Source: Blattamonas nauphoetae (taxonomy: Eukaryota; Preaxostyla; Oxymonadida). From it: a DNA stretch of 64,000 nucleotides. The translations under genes and the position numbers were made by a program. Location of the stretch: contig JARBJD010000024.1 in assembly GCA_033064195.1 (NCBI GenBank), positions 397,504-461,503 on the forward strand, written 5' to 3'. The notes beneath the pieces were generated by a model. That model had not been told where the DNA came from. It saw only the letters and a program-made list of their open reading frames with translations, and searched no databases. Shown piece after piece: positions 32,168 through 44,900 of this stretch; within the stretch, counting starts at the first letter, position 1; each line of letters starts with the position of its first letter.

Positions 32168-32902
32168 ATTACCAATTACCTCGCCGACTGATCATCACCA
32201 AACATTTTCCAACCTGGATCGAGAAGAAGTGAATGATGATTGGAAGCAAACTTCAGGGAGCACATTTTCATTCAAATTTGAGATCATCCATTCCAGAAAG
32301 AAGGAAGGAATCGACGATCGACAAATGCGATCCAATTCATCTTCTGATGATTTTCCTGTAAAAAATGATCAACATGAAATGTCTCGATGTACACAATTAA
32401 GGTCAGACCAATGTGAGTCAACAACTGTGGGAGAGTAATCTGGAAAATGATGACAACACGAGAATCACACAGGAAATACACATGGTTTGGCTTTTTCACA
32501 ATATGATTCAAGAGGTTTGATGTATTCCACTTCAGGTATGGTTGAGAGGGCCCAATCAGATTCTGTAACAATCATCAACGAGATAGAAGGAAAACAAGGC
32601 GAGACAAACCTGTCGCAAGAACTAGGAGGCTATTCAACATGATTGGACGAAGAGGTGTGCAATCTCCATTTAGATGACTAAGAAACACTTCGAGAGAGTT
32701 CTGGATAAAATGAATGAGATATCAGAGAAAGGACATCGAACTTTTTGTTTCGCTTTCGTTGTGTCAATTTGGGGATGTGATGAGATATTGTCGAAGTCCA
32801 TGGAATTTCTGCGTGTGAACAGTTGGTAAAATGTGTTAAACGTCGATAAAACACCGGATGAACGAGTCAGTGACAAGATTGTTTTGACTTTGGTTTGATC
32901 AG

Positions 32903-32990
32903 AAAGTTCGATTCCTAATTTCTTTCCTGCGAATACAACTGTGTGAGTGAATATCTGACTCTACTCGAAGTGGACGTTCAATATTGGACA
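32903..32990 (+). pseudogene. Fragment of the methionine-synthase-like gene
   Basis: About 85 bp match 27455-27540 of the intact gene, most clearly over the stretch encoding YNCVSEYL. The following bases diverge. Its place just downstream (3') of copy B mirrors the place of the full gene beside copy A, showing that the duplication unit began inside the methionine-synthase-like gene. Confidence 0.8.
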
Positions 32991-33072
32991 TCCTCTTTTC
33001 ACACGGTGGCTCAAGTGGACATCCTGGGCCAAAGGCGATTTTGGTGCGATTTGAATATTTGGGACAAAACCA

Positions 33073-35207
33073 TTAAATTGCGACGTGATATATGAAATAT
33101 CCTACATCTCGATTCTCCCTCCATTCTTCCCACAGTGAATTGTTCATCCCACTCTCCACACTCACACGTTTCAGGTACTCCACAATCTCTGATCGTGTGT
33201 TTTCGTCTCTTCGCATCAACCATCCTTCCATCGCATCTTCGTGTCCAGCTTCTCGTTGTCTCGAAACTCGCTTCTTCCATCTCTCTTTCTCGTCCCTTCT
33301 CGTCGTCTCGTCATCTTCTCTGATCGTCTCCAGTCCCGGTGTCAAGCAGTTCTCATCTGTCAGCTCCACCAACCACCCCACTTCCCACTCCTCTCTTCCT
33401 GTCTGCACAATCTCACCATCTTCCAACAAATCCCTCTCGAGATGATATGTCTGCTCCAATAGAGAAGCGACGAGTGTCGAATAATTCAGCTTGACTTTGT
33501 CAGTTTTCGGAATGAACTCTTCTCGCTGAAGAATGAACAGCAGATACTGCTTGGCTGGTCTCAGCACTCGTTCAAACTGCAACTTTCGGATTCTCTTCTG
33601 CTCTTCTTTGTCTTTAGTGAAGTCTCCAGGATGGTACGCCAGATTCACGATGACCCAAATGAGAGTTATGTGGAAATCACCGTTTGCTGTTGGAACGACC
33701 ATTGGCTTGGATGTGTCGAGTATTCGTTGAACCAGATTCTCTTCCAGCATGGGAGCGACAAAGGTTGGGAGATAGGCCGTGATGTTGATGATCAGTCGAA
33801 GATGTTGAAAGTTGGGCGAAGAGAGACAACATGTTCGCTCCAAAAGGGCGCACAGCTGCGGAACGTCGGAGAAGGCAGACTCGATCACTGGAAGGAGTGG
33901 TTCGTTACCTTCAAAGAGACAGGTTCCGGTACAGAACCACGACCAGTCGAGAACTTCGGTCAACATGTGGAAATCTGTATCAATACTATCAAAAGAAGCC
34001 TTCGGTTGCTCAAGAAGATCGAGGCAGGCGATGATGGTTGATTTGACAAGAGGAACACAGTTGTTATCGATCAGAATCTGGACAAGATGAGAAAAGACAA
34101 ATGAACACATCTTGAAAGGGTTCGTCCATATCGACGAAAAGGGAGCTGAGGATATCCAATTCTTCACAAAGAACTCTCAAAACAGCCGTTCCAGTGAGAT
34201 GCTGCGATTCGTCGGGAAGTGTTGAGGAGATAGCAGAGACGGTTGGATCGGAAGGTGAGGATTTGGTGAAAAGTGACTTCACTGTAGAAAGATGTGCGGC
34301 GACTGTTGTACGCATCCGTCCTGCGAAGGGGACAAGCTCCGACGAACTTGCAGGAGAAAGAAGAGGCACTTTGAGTTTTCTGAGGATGGAGCAGGCTTCT
34401 GATCCAGGCTGGCTTTGAGAATTGAGTGTGTTGAGAGCCATCTTTGATACTTCGAGATGTGGAGAGAAGCAGAGCTGGGCAAGAATCGTCAAATGTGGAA
34501 TGGATGATTCATTATTCTTGAAATGATCGAGAAACGCGACAAATTGGGTTTTGTGGTGGGCGAGGAATGTGGAAGACGATCGAAGCGTCGAAGTCATCAT
34601 CAACAGACAATTGCCAATCTAAATCGAGAGGGAGTGATAGATGATTGGTAGCAAACTTCAGGGAGCACATTTTCATTTAAATCTGATATCATCCATTCCA
34701 GAAAGAAGGAAGGAATGAAAGAGTCGCAGATTCGATCCAATTCATCTTCTGAGGATTTTCCTGTCATAAATATTCAGGAGGTATTGTCTGTATGAACACA
34801 AGAAAGGTCAGACCAATCAGAGACAACAACTGTGGGAGAGTAATCTGGAAAATGATGAGAACACAATAATCACACTGGAACATCACATGGTTGGATCTTT
34901 CCACAATATGATTCAACAGGTTTGATGTACTCCACTTCAGGTATGGTTGAGAGGGCCCAATCAGATTCTGTGAAAATAATCAACGGTGTTGAATGAAAAC
35001 ATGGCGAAGCAGACTAGTAGCAAGAACGAGGAGGCCATTCAACATGATTGGATGAAGCGGTGCACAATCTCCATTTAGATGACTGAGAAACACTTCGAGA
35101 GAGTTCTGGAAACATTTCCGAGAGATACCGAGTAAAAAGGGTCAAACTGTTTGTTTGAGTCTTGTGCTGTCGACTTGGGAACGTGAAGATGTTTTATTTA
35201 TCGACAT
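33073..35207 (-). CDS. Helical-repeat family gene, copy B, intact, seven exons
   Basis: Exons 35207-35148, 35105-35015, 34967-34876, 34844-34814, 34760-34657, 34618-34109 and 34077-33073 total 1893 nt, exactly 631 codons (630 residues). The introns are short: 42, 47, 31, 53, 38 and 31 nt. The fourth exon is only 31 nt. Joined reading includes LPQLLSLIGKSSEDELDRIC and NENVLPEIGNCLLMMTSTLR, which are continuous only when these splices are used, and copy A supports the same joins. The protein is alpha-helical with a charged tail ending LWEEWRENRDVGYFIYHVAI; copy A stops earlier. No enzyme motif, signal peptide or membrane segment. Function unknown. Confidence 0.85.
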
Positions 35208-35289
35208 GGTATATTGGAACTGTGAGTATATGGAAAGATGTCCAAAATGTCGGCAGAATACGGGATAGGTGGTTCCAGAGATAGAACTA

Positions 35290-35685
35290 CTGAGGTTACA
35301 TGGCTCAGGGAATTTGGAACTTTTTTTGAAACTAGTTGATACTCAGTTTGTTATTGGATTGATTGATGTACTCTTTCCACCATCACATTCTATTACGAGA
35401 CTGAGTCACGTCATCTACAAACTACAGTTCAATATCGTTGTCAGCACGCTCTGCAAAATTTCATCTTTTTGAAACGATCCTTTCTGTCGGGTTGACAGTC
35501 GAACGCAGATTCCAACGCGAGATCAACATCTGATGGCCAGTCCTTCTCGCGGAAGATTCTCTACACCTCGACGACTATTATGGTCTAGTAGTGACATGAC
35601 GCGAATCGAAGCTGGAAGAAAGGTTCGTAATTTTTCTTGTCTTCTTGCAGGAAAGTTCCAAATTCCCTGAATTGTGTAACCTCAG
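35290..35685. mobile_element. 396-bp MITE, copy 2
   Basis: Same length and nearly the same sequence as the copy at 28280-28675, in the same orientation, with ends CTGAGGTTACA and TGTAACCTCAG and TA on both sides (35288-35289, 35686-35687). Here the first 11 bp of the two ends are perfectly inverted. It lies just upstream of copy B. No coding capacity. Confidence 0.92.
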
Positions 35686-35974
35686 TAGGCTTTAATGGTT
35701 TGATCAATCGTGCGAATCAGTTTCATCGCATTTCCTTCAAATGAGCCGTTCAGAACTCCGTGAAGTGACAAAGAATGAGAAAAGGAGAGAGATAGGGCGT
35801 CGTTCAGAATAGGAACGGAAATTTGTCACATTCATCCTGGTTCTCTCAAACGAAATGAAATGAAATGAAGAGAAAAGCATTACACAATCAACGAAATAGC
35901 TACATTGATCACTGTCTCAAATGAAGATCAGATGAAGTCTGTCGAAGTGGAGGACAGTTCAGTCAATCATTTCC

Positions 35975-38900
35975 TCAGATTTGGCGAATCATGGTGATCG
36001 GCCTGATAATCACTCCCGATTTGTGACCATCCATCGACTCCATCCGTTTCTGGATTTCTTCAAGCTGTATGTTCATCTTGGCCAGCCTCTCCTTCACAAC
36101 ACGTGTCGCACTCAGCGCTGTCATCGCTTCCTTCTTCTTCCTCTCCATCTCAAGATCTCTCTTCCTCTCTCCCACCGACAGACCCACTTCTCTCCTCTCC
36201 TCGCTGTCCTCAAATATGTCCCCACTGTTCCGTTTGTTCTGATAGAATGACTCGTCCATGGGGAAGTAGGAAGGCGTCAGTGACTGCGTCTCGTATCGCA
36301 GATGACACAGAATCAGGGCTTCTGTTCCCGTCACAAACACTTCTCGCTGTGGATTCTCACCGTTCGCCAGAAGAGTCATGAGAAAAGCGAAGTAATTGTG
36401 AACGTCGTGTTCCTTCTCCACGTGTGTTTGGAAGTCAATTCCTGCCATTTCGAGATCGGTTCGTCCCTGTCCACAGATCAGGCATTCGTTCAGTTGTCTG
36501 CTTGAGACCTCGGCCATATGCGCTTGTTTATCACCAACACTGTCGTTAATCACAGCGAGGAACAGATTAATCGTCACACTTGCAACAATAACGAAGAACG
36601 TGAGGGAGATGACGACATCCCAAACATTGGTCATCGTCATCCAATCATGCAGGCTCCCACCGCCAGGTGCCGACCACACGATCATGTGGAAACACCCAGC
36701 GAGAGTGTCGCAGATGTTCACACCGTCGATCACAACCCTGTTCATATAGACGAACGACAGGAATACAGCATATAGGCCCAGCAGAAGCACAACCAGAACC
36801 AGCGTCAGAAGAAGGAATTGTAGATTCAGTGAGAGCGCGGTTATGATGGTCTCCATGATCGGAATGTCTTGGATCAGGACGATCACAAGAAAGGCAATGA
36901 AGTTCGGTTTCCAGATTGCAAATCCACTGAACACCAGACAGATCACAGCCGACACTATCGACCAGTTCAGTGCCCACAGCCAATGACGGACCATCGTTCC
37001 GATTCCGACTCGTTTCGGCTTCCAATTCCGATTCTTCCGAAGTTGGTCGATTCGATACGAAGCGGCCTTCTTCTGTGTTGTCGTCGAGTTCCCAAGAATG
37101 ATGGCATGAATCAGTTTGTATGCACACAGCACGAACTGAACAATAATCAGAATCAGAAGCACAATTTCCATGCCAAGCGGGTTTGTCAGAAAATCTTTGA
37201 AGATCAGAAGGATCAGTGACATAATGACAACCACAATGCTGGTGATATACACACTTTGATGCACAAAATTGTTCAAAATGAACTGAACAAATGAGTTGTT
37301 GTCGTATTTCTGATTCACTTTTTCGCCTTTGTGTGTTCCTATGGAGAGTGTCTGGAATCTCTCCATCCGACCAACTGGGTCTGGGACCTTCCAACAATCC
37401 TGAGAAATCGATTTGTGAGCTGACGACGGAAGAGTGGTAACGTGTTCGTCGATTGGGAAGAACACAAGTTCCATCAATTCGTGTTCCTCCTCACTTTCCT
37501 GAATTGTTGCCCTTGTCTCGTTCTTCTTGCTTTCCAATTCTTCTCGCACCAACTTCCCAATTGCCCTCTCTCCATCGTCGTCCAGACTTGCGTATGTTCG
37601 CACGACCTCCACTTTCCCCATTTCCTCCAAAATCATCCTATGATCCAGCGAATCGTACACTTTCAGTCGCTCATTCCCACTTTTGGCATCGCTCTCCACT
37701 TCGTGAAGATGCGCGTCCAGACACATCAACCGAAGTTCGGTATCTCGCACAGTGGAGACTTTCACGTTCCATTCCAGTTCTGCTTCTGAGCTCATAAACA
37801 ATGGTTTATGTTCTTCCGTCCAAGTGTCCCAGAATTGTTCGTATTTTCTAACTTTCTTCCTCAACAGCGATTGGATCTCGGCATTCAGAAGCAGTTCACA
37901 AATTTGGATTCTCTTCGGCCCTTCAATCAGGGCAAAACAGACATTCAGAATATTCTTGTCCAGTTTCAGACACTCCTGATTGATCTTTCTCTGATCATCA
38001 TTTGTCTCACAGTCGATGATGATCATTGGTTTGAGCGAGAGGAGTGTGGACAATAAAGACACGATTCCCGAATCGATTGCTCGCTGCTGGTTGGCCAGGC
38101 AGGGTCCTGAGATGAGATTGGTGAGTGTTGTGAGGAGCAGATTGACGTGTTCAACGTCCACATTCAATGCCCAGTGTGCAACTCGCACGTTGGGGACGAG
38201 AGAAGAGAGGAGTCTGATGATCGATCCGATGACATCAAAATGTTGTTCCGGCGATGGGAAGAACGGGTGAATCATCTCGTCCTGAAGAATTTGTGCTGCA
38301 ACTGAGGCTTTCAGAGTTGTCAGTTTCATTTCTGTCGTCAGCTTTCGATCCACCCGTGTCTGTTCGTCCGACGTCCCCAGCTGCAGATATTTCTTGTATT
38401 TGAGATGAATCAGTCGCAACTTCGCAGAGAATAATCGTATCGCACACTTCACGCTCGCAGAATCGCCTGTGTCGTCTTCGGAGCGTGTCCGAGTGGAAGG
38501 TGTGTCTGTGTACAGTCCCCCAAAGACACACTGAGCTATGTTGTTGTGGCTGGATGTGAGGTGAGATATGAGGGAGAGAGCTGACTCGATGTACGCTTTT
38601 AACACTGTATTCGTATGGAATGAGTTGTTCTCCTTCTTCCACTTGATTTTTGTGGCAAAGACGAATGGATCCGATATTTCTGCTGCTAATTCGTTCAGTT
38701 GTTCGCAGAAGCGTGGGAGGAACAGCCACTCCTGTCGTTCCATCAGAGCGACGATGAGCGAGAGACAAATCAAAGTGATTTCTGTCTCAACTTCGGGCAG
38801 AACTTCATATTTTGGGTAATCCGAAGCTTTTTTTCTGAGGACCGTACTGAGCAACTCGGCTTTGTGTAGACTTGGTGGCAAGACGATCGAGCTCACTGTC

Positions 38901-41900
38901 TGTAGTGCTGCGGCAGCAACGTCCAACGACGTTGAAGCGGCATGGATGAGTGCTTGGCGGAGGAGACCGTTTCGTGACAAGTGGAGCCGAAGATGGTTGG
39001 ATCCTGTCGACCAATACACGTGACAGTACGTATTAAGGACGACACAGACAATTCTGTTGTTATCTCTGCAGGGCTTCCACGGAATCGTCCTGTGAAGTGA
39101 TTTTTCAAACTCGGTCGTTTCGTGATTGAATTCCGTTTGCAGCTTCGCCCAACCATGAAACAACTGTGTCAACGCATCGCCGATGTCCTTTGACAACACT
39201 CGTTCGACAGTGTTAATCGTCAGCGTCAGAGTGTTCGATTTTTGGCCAAGCTTTTCTCGCCAATCCTTTTCGATCGCTTTTCTTTGCTGCCACACCGCCA
39301 TGTTCACTAAGAACGGCAGTTCAACCGAGGCCATCCCGAGTTTAGGGAACATGTCTGTGATTGTCCTCACTTCTGATCTCTGATGAACAACGAAGAACTT
39401 CGCGTCAACAGATTGGAGTTGGCTCACGTCTGACCTGACTTGTAATTGGTCGTCTGCTGGTTTCGGAGTGTCTTGCGTCGGTGGAGTCGGTGTGGGTGGA
39501 TTGGCCTCTTCTTCAGAATTGAGCAGAGTAATGAGTTTTGATGACTTTTCGTGATGTGATTTTCGGATGAATGAGTTTATATGTCCAACAGCTGTACAGA
39601 ATGTTGATAAATTCTGAATCTTTTCATTCCGATCTTTATTCTGAATTATCGGAAGATCTTGAAGATATGACGGACAGAGTGAAGTCTTCTTGAGATCGAC
39701 GTTCTCCTCGAATTGGTTGAAATGATGGACGAATGTTTCGTAAGTCTGTCCAGGACGAAGGGTGATTGTGGGTCGTATATTTCGAAGATTGGATATGGCT
39801 GTATAAAACTTAGAAGTGGTTGTGGTATCCAAACAGACGAACGGAGAGATGAGAAGAACACGTATGGACCGGACGAGCGCACGTGGGAAAGATTGGGAGG
39901 GTGGGCGTTCAGCGAGGCGGGTGTGTGGGAGAACGGACATGCCTCGGAACAGGCTCGCATTGTATCCCAATACAATGGGCCAGTCTTTCAGCTGGTTGAG
40001 GGAATTCTGGACAGAATTGAGAGGATTCGACGCTGCTTCAGGTGAAAATCCTGATTCGGAGTCGAAGAGAGCTTCTCGGATGACTGATGAAGAATTTTTG
40101 GGTTTGTTAGTGTCTGTGGGTTGGGAAGTGTCTGTGTGTTGTGGTTCTGCCGTTTTGGCGATTTGAAACAGAAAGTCAGGAATGTTTATGTTCGTATTCG
40201 CATCATATGTAACGAACATGTCGCTTGCAAGGACGATCAGAGTGGAGAGAGTTTGCAGAGGGACAAAGAGTCTTTCGATGAGTGCGAGAGCAAGACGAGA
40301 GGGGAATGATTCTTCGCTTTTGTGGAAAACATATATTGGTGACTTGATGGTGTCTTGAGAAGTTGGATACATCAGTTCGAAAGGATCTGGTCTCTTTTCC
40401 AGCAAGTTCAATTCTGTCTTCCCTTTGTGCACATCCTTGAACACAATATCCTTCCGAAACAAAAACATGAATCGGCTAAACGTGAGCGGATATTCGTTTT
40501 GCACAGGTCTCGCCAGCCAAGACTCAATTTCAGGCTTGTTCTGAGGTGAATGACGGTGCAATACTTGATGGAATCCCACATCCCATTCGTTCAACACTTG
40601 GAATTTGGTCAGGAGTTTCTTGTCGCTCCCGGTAAGGACTGGGAGTGTGATTTTGGTGGGGTTTGTGTCGTTGGCGGTGTTGAGACTGGATTTTAGATAA
40701 GTCTTAAGTTCGTCGATTGAGAGAGTGAGTCGAAGTTGAGAGCGGAGAGCAGTGAGAAGGAATTGGGTTGTGGGCTGATAACATTCGGAGAGGAGATAGA
40801 ACAGATACTGCCCGCATACTCGAACGGAGAAGAGGAGAGAGATTTCGGCTGCTTTGGGAGTTGCGATGGAATTGAGTGTGGGAGATGCCGGGTCAGGCTC
40901 CTGATGTTTCATAGAATCGATGGCTGGGTTTGGTGATTGTGGTTCCATCGGATGGATGAGTGGGTTGAGTGGGGGAGACTCCATGCCAGGCCTGTTTGGG
41001 TTGATCGTATCGACAATGCTCTCGATGAGTGATTTGTGGTTTAAGTCGACTTGTTGATAAAGACGAAGGTTCTTCATCTTTGGATCGTCTTCCAGCACCT
41101 TCGACGAGCTCAGAAGCGCCAGAGCAGATAATGAATGAGTGTAGCTCGCCAGAAGCGTGTTTGTGAGCGAGTGGAGACTTGCAGCTTCGAGGGAAGAAGT
41201 CAAATTGCTCAGAGGAAAAGCCAGATGGCCATGCATGATCGCCTTGTGGAAGATCTTGACGACAGACACTGGAAGGACGACTCGGAGCTCGGGAGAGATG
41301 GCACGGACAAGAGAAGGGAACGGGAGGTAAGTGTTGACGTAAAAACGAGATTCTGGCGACAGTCCGAAGCTGAGTGAAGTCAGAAGCTCGACAGAGGAAA
41401 GGCGGATGGCCAGATCGGATTGGCCCTCCAGTTCGGTGGACGCTCTGTCGACAGTCGATCGATGATAGAAACACAGACTCGCCAACACTTTTTCTCCGAC
41501 ATGCCACGGTTCGGTTGGGGGTAGTGTGGTCTCTCCTCTGATGCCGTACAAACAACGCACGATATGAAGAACGAGGTCGTCTCCACAATTGTCGGTGTCG
41601 TCGATGCGTTTGAACTCGGCTGCGGCATCCCACATGTAGTTCTCTTGTTCGCGAAGTTCGTTCAACTCAGAGGTGTGGCCACTTGTCTCCTTCGTCTCTT
41701 TTGGAGGGAAGAGAATCCTATGGATGTTAGGAACACCAGATTTGATGATTGTGGATTGGTTGGTCCGAAGTGGGTGAGAAGGCATTCCGCACGCCAATAC
41801 GAGAATTCGAATGAGATTATTCTGTTCTTCTTTCTCCAGCTTCTCTCCCAATCGCAGACACACCATTTTGACCTGCTTCGGTGTAACAACAGCTGAAACG

Positions 41901-44900
41901 GCTTGAACACGGAGGAGACGTACGAGCAGAGCTGACGCCAACACTGTCGATGATGTTTGGATGAGTTCTTCGTTTGAGCGGAGTGAGATGAAGAGTCGAT
42001 CAAGAAGAATGGCTGCTGCTATTCGAGACATCGATGCTGGGTGTTCAGCATCAGCTAGTGACTCCCCATTCAGAATGAGGAGCAGAAGACGGTAGAAACG
42101 ACATCGATCATCGATTTTGGAGTGCGGGTGGTGTGTGGCAAGACTGAGAAATTGAACCAGATCCAGTTGTTGAACGAGAGAGACAAGGGTTGGTCTGATT
42201 TGAACGGATTGGAGCGATGGGGGAGTTTGTTTGCTACATTCAGCGAGTTTGATGAGAACCGGATCGGGTGGAGTGCGGTGGTCAAGAAGATCGTCGAGTG
42301 GATGGTGCGAGGTGATGGATATGCCAGAAACTGATTCGAATTTTTCAGCTGAATGTTGAGGCCCGTGAAAAGAGAAAGTTTGGGAGCGTTGATGTTGGAG
42401 GGGAGAGGGAGTGGGTGTGTGTGAGTGAGAGGAAGACTCAATGAGATGAGCAAACTTCGCATCCTTCCTCTCGTACACGTCGAACAGCTCTGACGCACTG
42501 CCATGGATGACCAACGATTCGATAAAATTGAGCAAACCCTGTAAATGCCCTTCTGCCACATGGTCTGAAAGGAGGAGTGATCTCATCTTAACTTCGGCCC
42601 ATTCCAATCTTTCTCTGATTCCTGTGTCATCTGGTTCGAGCACTGGTTTCCACGATGCAAGCTCTGTCTTCACATTTGGTTCGATTGGTTGATTGAGGTT
42701 CCTGTCCAACAGAGCAATCAGATCCGAATTGTCTCCAATTCGAGCCTTTTTCTTCGTTTCCTCCGGTTTTAGTTTGAGGAAGTCGTGCCAGTGTGTTTTG
42801 ATCGTTTTCTGTGCTTCTCTTTTCTTCATCATCTCTCTGATTCTCCGCGCTGATGTCTTAATCTCTCGACACAACACTCTCACCACAGCTGGAGGGAGTG
42901 GCGACTTCAGCTCGCCTCGTTTTGTCAGAACTGTCTCCACTTCATCATACCATTCGTAATGTTGGATGATGACAAGTGGCTCTCGCAATCGGAAGGGACT
43001 TGAGACAAGATACGATAGTGTCTGCTTGAGTCCGCTCAGCGGTCTGGAAACAATCGTCTCAACTGGGCCCCTTTCCGTGGCTCTCATTTGTGTCGCTTTT
43101 TCTTTTATTCGTTTTGCCTCGGCTTCATCAATCTGGACTCTCTTGCCGTTACGTAAAATAAAGTACTCTTCTACACTTGTTGCCTCTCTGAAATATGGTT
43201 CGGTGAAAAAGTCAGATTCCGACGAGTTGTTCCCTTGTGTTGACAGGCAGCAGTGCAAGCAGAGGACGATTTGGTTGAGAAACCGGAATTGTTGGGCGAG
43301 AGTCAGTTGGCCGAGAAATCGCATGTTCGGATTGAGAGCTTTGACTTTCTTGCGTTCGTCTGTCATCCCATTTTGACTGGCGAGACCTTGATTTTGATGG
43401 GATTGATCTGGTGTCTCGTTCTGGCTGGCTTTGCGTGATGAATTCGATTGAGCAATGAGAAGTGCGTTGATGATGAGAGAGACAGCACGGATGGCTCGGA
43501 AAAGACTCTTTTTTGTTCGCAGAATCCTCTTTTCCGATTTTGTCAGTTTTTCGTCGACAGGCGGGCCTGCTTGTTTAAGAGATTCTGTGATCGATTCCGC
43601 GTGTGGCGTGAGGAAGAGAACTCTCAGCAGTCGAAAGGCTTCGATTCGGACATGGCCTGGAATTTCAGGTGTGAAGACCATCGCGAAGAGTGTGACATGA
43701 GGGAAGAGTGCTCGTGCAGCAATCACGCTTTCCTTCCTCGCCTGGTGTGTCAGAACTGTGAACATTCTCAGCGACAGTGCCAGATGCATCCACCACTCTG
43801 GATCTCTTTCCAGACTGAATTCTTCTCCCGTCTCGTTTGTTCGATAATCTTTCTCTCGAACGTAATCTTTGGTTAAAGCAAACGGTTTTTGGTCGTCGGA
43901 AGGAGGGAAGTTGAGAGAATCAACACTCTTCAAGAACTCTGGTCTTGTAAACCCTCTATATCCTTCCAGTGATTCAAATAGGATCGAATGAGTTGGTGTG
44001 GAATCTGTGTCTGTTGGTGTCTTGTCGGTGTCTTCACGTGGTGTGGCATCAAGAAGAAGTGCGTCCTGTTGAGTGAATAACGATGTACCGTCCCGATGTT
44101 TCTTCAGAATCTCCGCCAGCTTGTTCTGATTTGATTTGAACACAAAAACTCGGATTTGTGTCCCAGAATCGTCATCCTCTGTCTGTTCATCAAGCTTCTT
44201 TGGTTGTGTCAGAAAACTGTCTTCATCTCCAACAGTGTCAGCTTCCTTCTGAAGTGCTTTTCGAAGAATCGTGAGCGGACCAGTCTCACCAGTGTCTTTC
44301 TTCCAAGTTTTGAGAATCTGGAGATCAGCAAAGTCAGCTTGAAATGTCGTAACTCCGAGGAACTTGGTGAGTGGGAGAAGAACAACCTGATTCGGTCTGA
44401 ATTCACACAGACTGTTCAGAAAGACGATGCATCGAGACTTGTTCAGAATGAGTTGGGCCCCATTCTCTGTTTGTTGTGTCGAGGCGGCGATCGCTTCTTT
44501 GATGTAAACTTCGCTGATCGTATCAGTGAAACGAGCATTCGAACAGAAGACTGTGTGGAAGAGAACAAGCGCGTTCACAAAGTTTGTTGAAAACAACCAT
44601 TTCAGATCCCTGCGTTTCACAATTGACGCACAATACTCGTTTTTGAAGCAGAGAGCTGAAAGAATGAAGAGACACGTGTTTCGGAGCGAGTTGACGGCTG
44701 CAAGATGCTGTGGGTGCTCTGCGTGAGCGAGACGAGATGAAGGCGACAAATGATCCAAAATGTCCAAACACGATCGAAGAAATCCAGCTTGGGCGATCGT
44801 GTTCTGAAGTGTTTGTGAATTCGTGAGGGGGACAACGTCAAACTCCGTGTCCTGTCTCGGTGAGGGGAGAGAGTTGAAGGTATGGATGAATGACACCATG

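Larger units (their letters stand above)
30175..32190. mobile_element. 358-bp MITE (outer element) with a second element inside it
   Basis: The left end reads CAGTCGGCGAGGTAATTGGT and the right end is its inverse, ending CCTCGCCGACTG at 32190. It is flanked by AT at 30173-30174 and 32191-32192. Copy B of the host gene has the empty site with a single AT. Removing the inner element leaves 358 bp with inverted repeats of about 55 bp and no coding capacity. The inner element landed in its right inverted repeat. The 10-mer AAAGGGCAGA starts at nucleotide 43 from each end. Confidence 0.88.
28704..32801 (-). pseudogene. Helical-repeat family gene, copy A, split by nested transposons
   Basis: Seven exons match those of the intact copy B (33073-35207) one for one: 32801-32742, 32700-32610, 32562-32471, 32439-32409, 32355-32252, then exon 6 in two pieces (32213-32191 and 30174-29686), then 29654-28704. 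Exons 2 to 6 have the same lengths as in copy B if the inserted DNA and one AT are removed (exon 6 is 510 nt in both). The uninterrupted gene would have had 613 codons. Intron 6 is 31 nt (29685-29655). The start differs slightly: MDFDNISSHPQIDTTKAKQK. Translation could still start at the ATG at 30174, which heads an open frame of about 480 codons after splicing. The protein is helical and acidic at its C-terminus (EKERWKKRVSRQREAGHEDA). Function unknown. Confidence 0.85.

Noticed and set aside
36645-37397. Minus-strand frame of 250 codons inside the channel gene
   Set aside because: A different phase of the same strand as the conserved membrane segments and pore; shadow.
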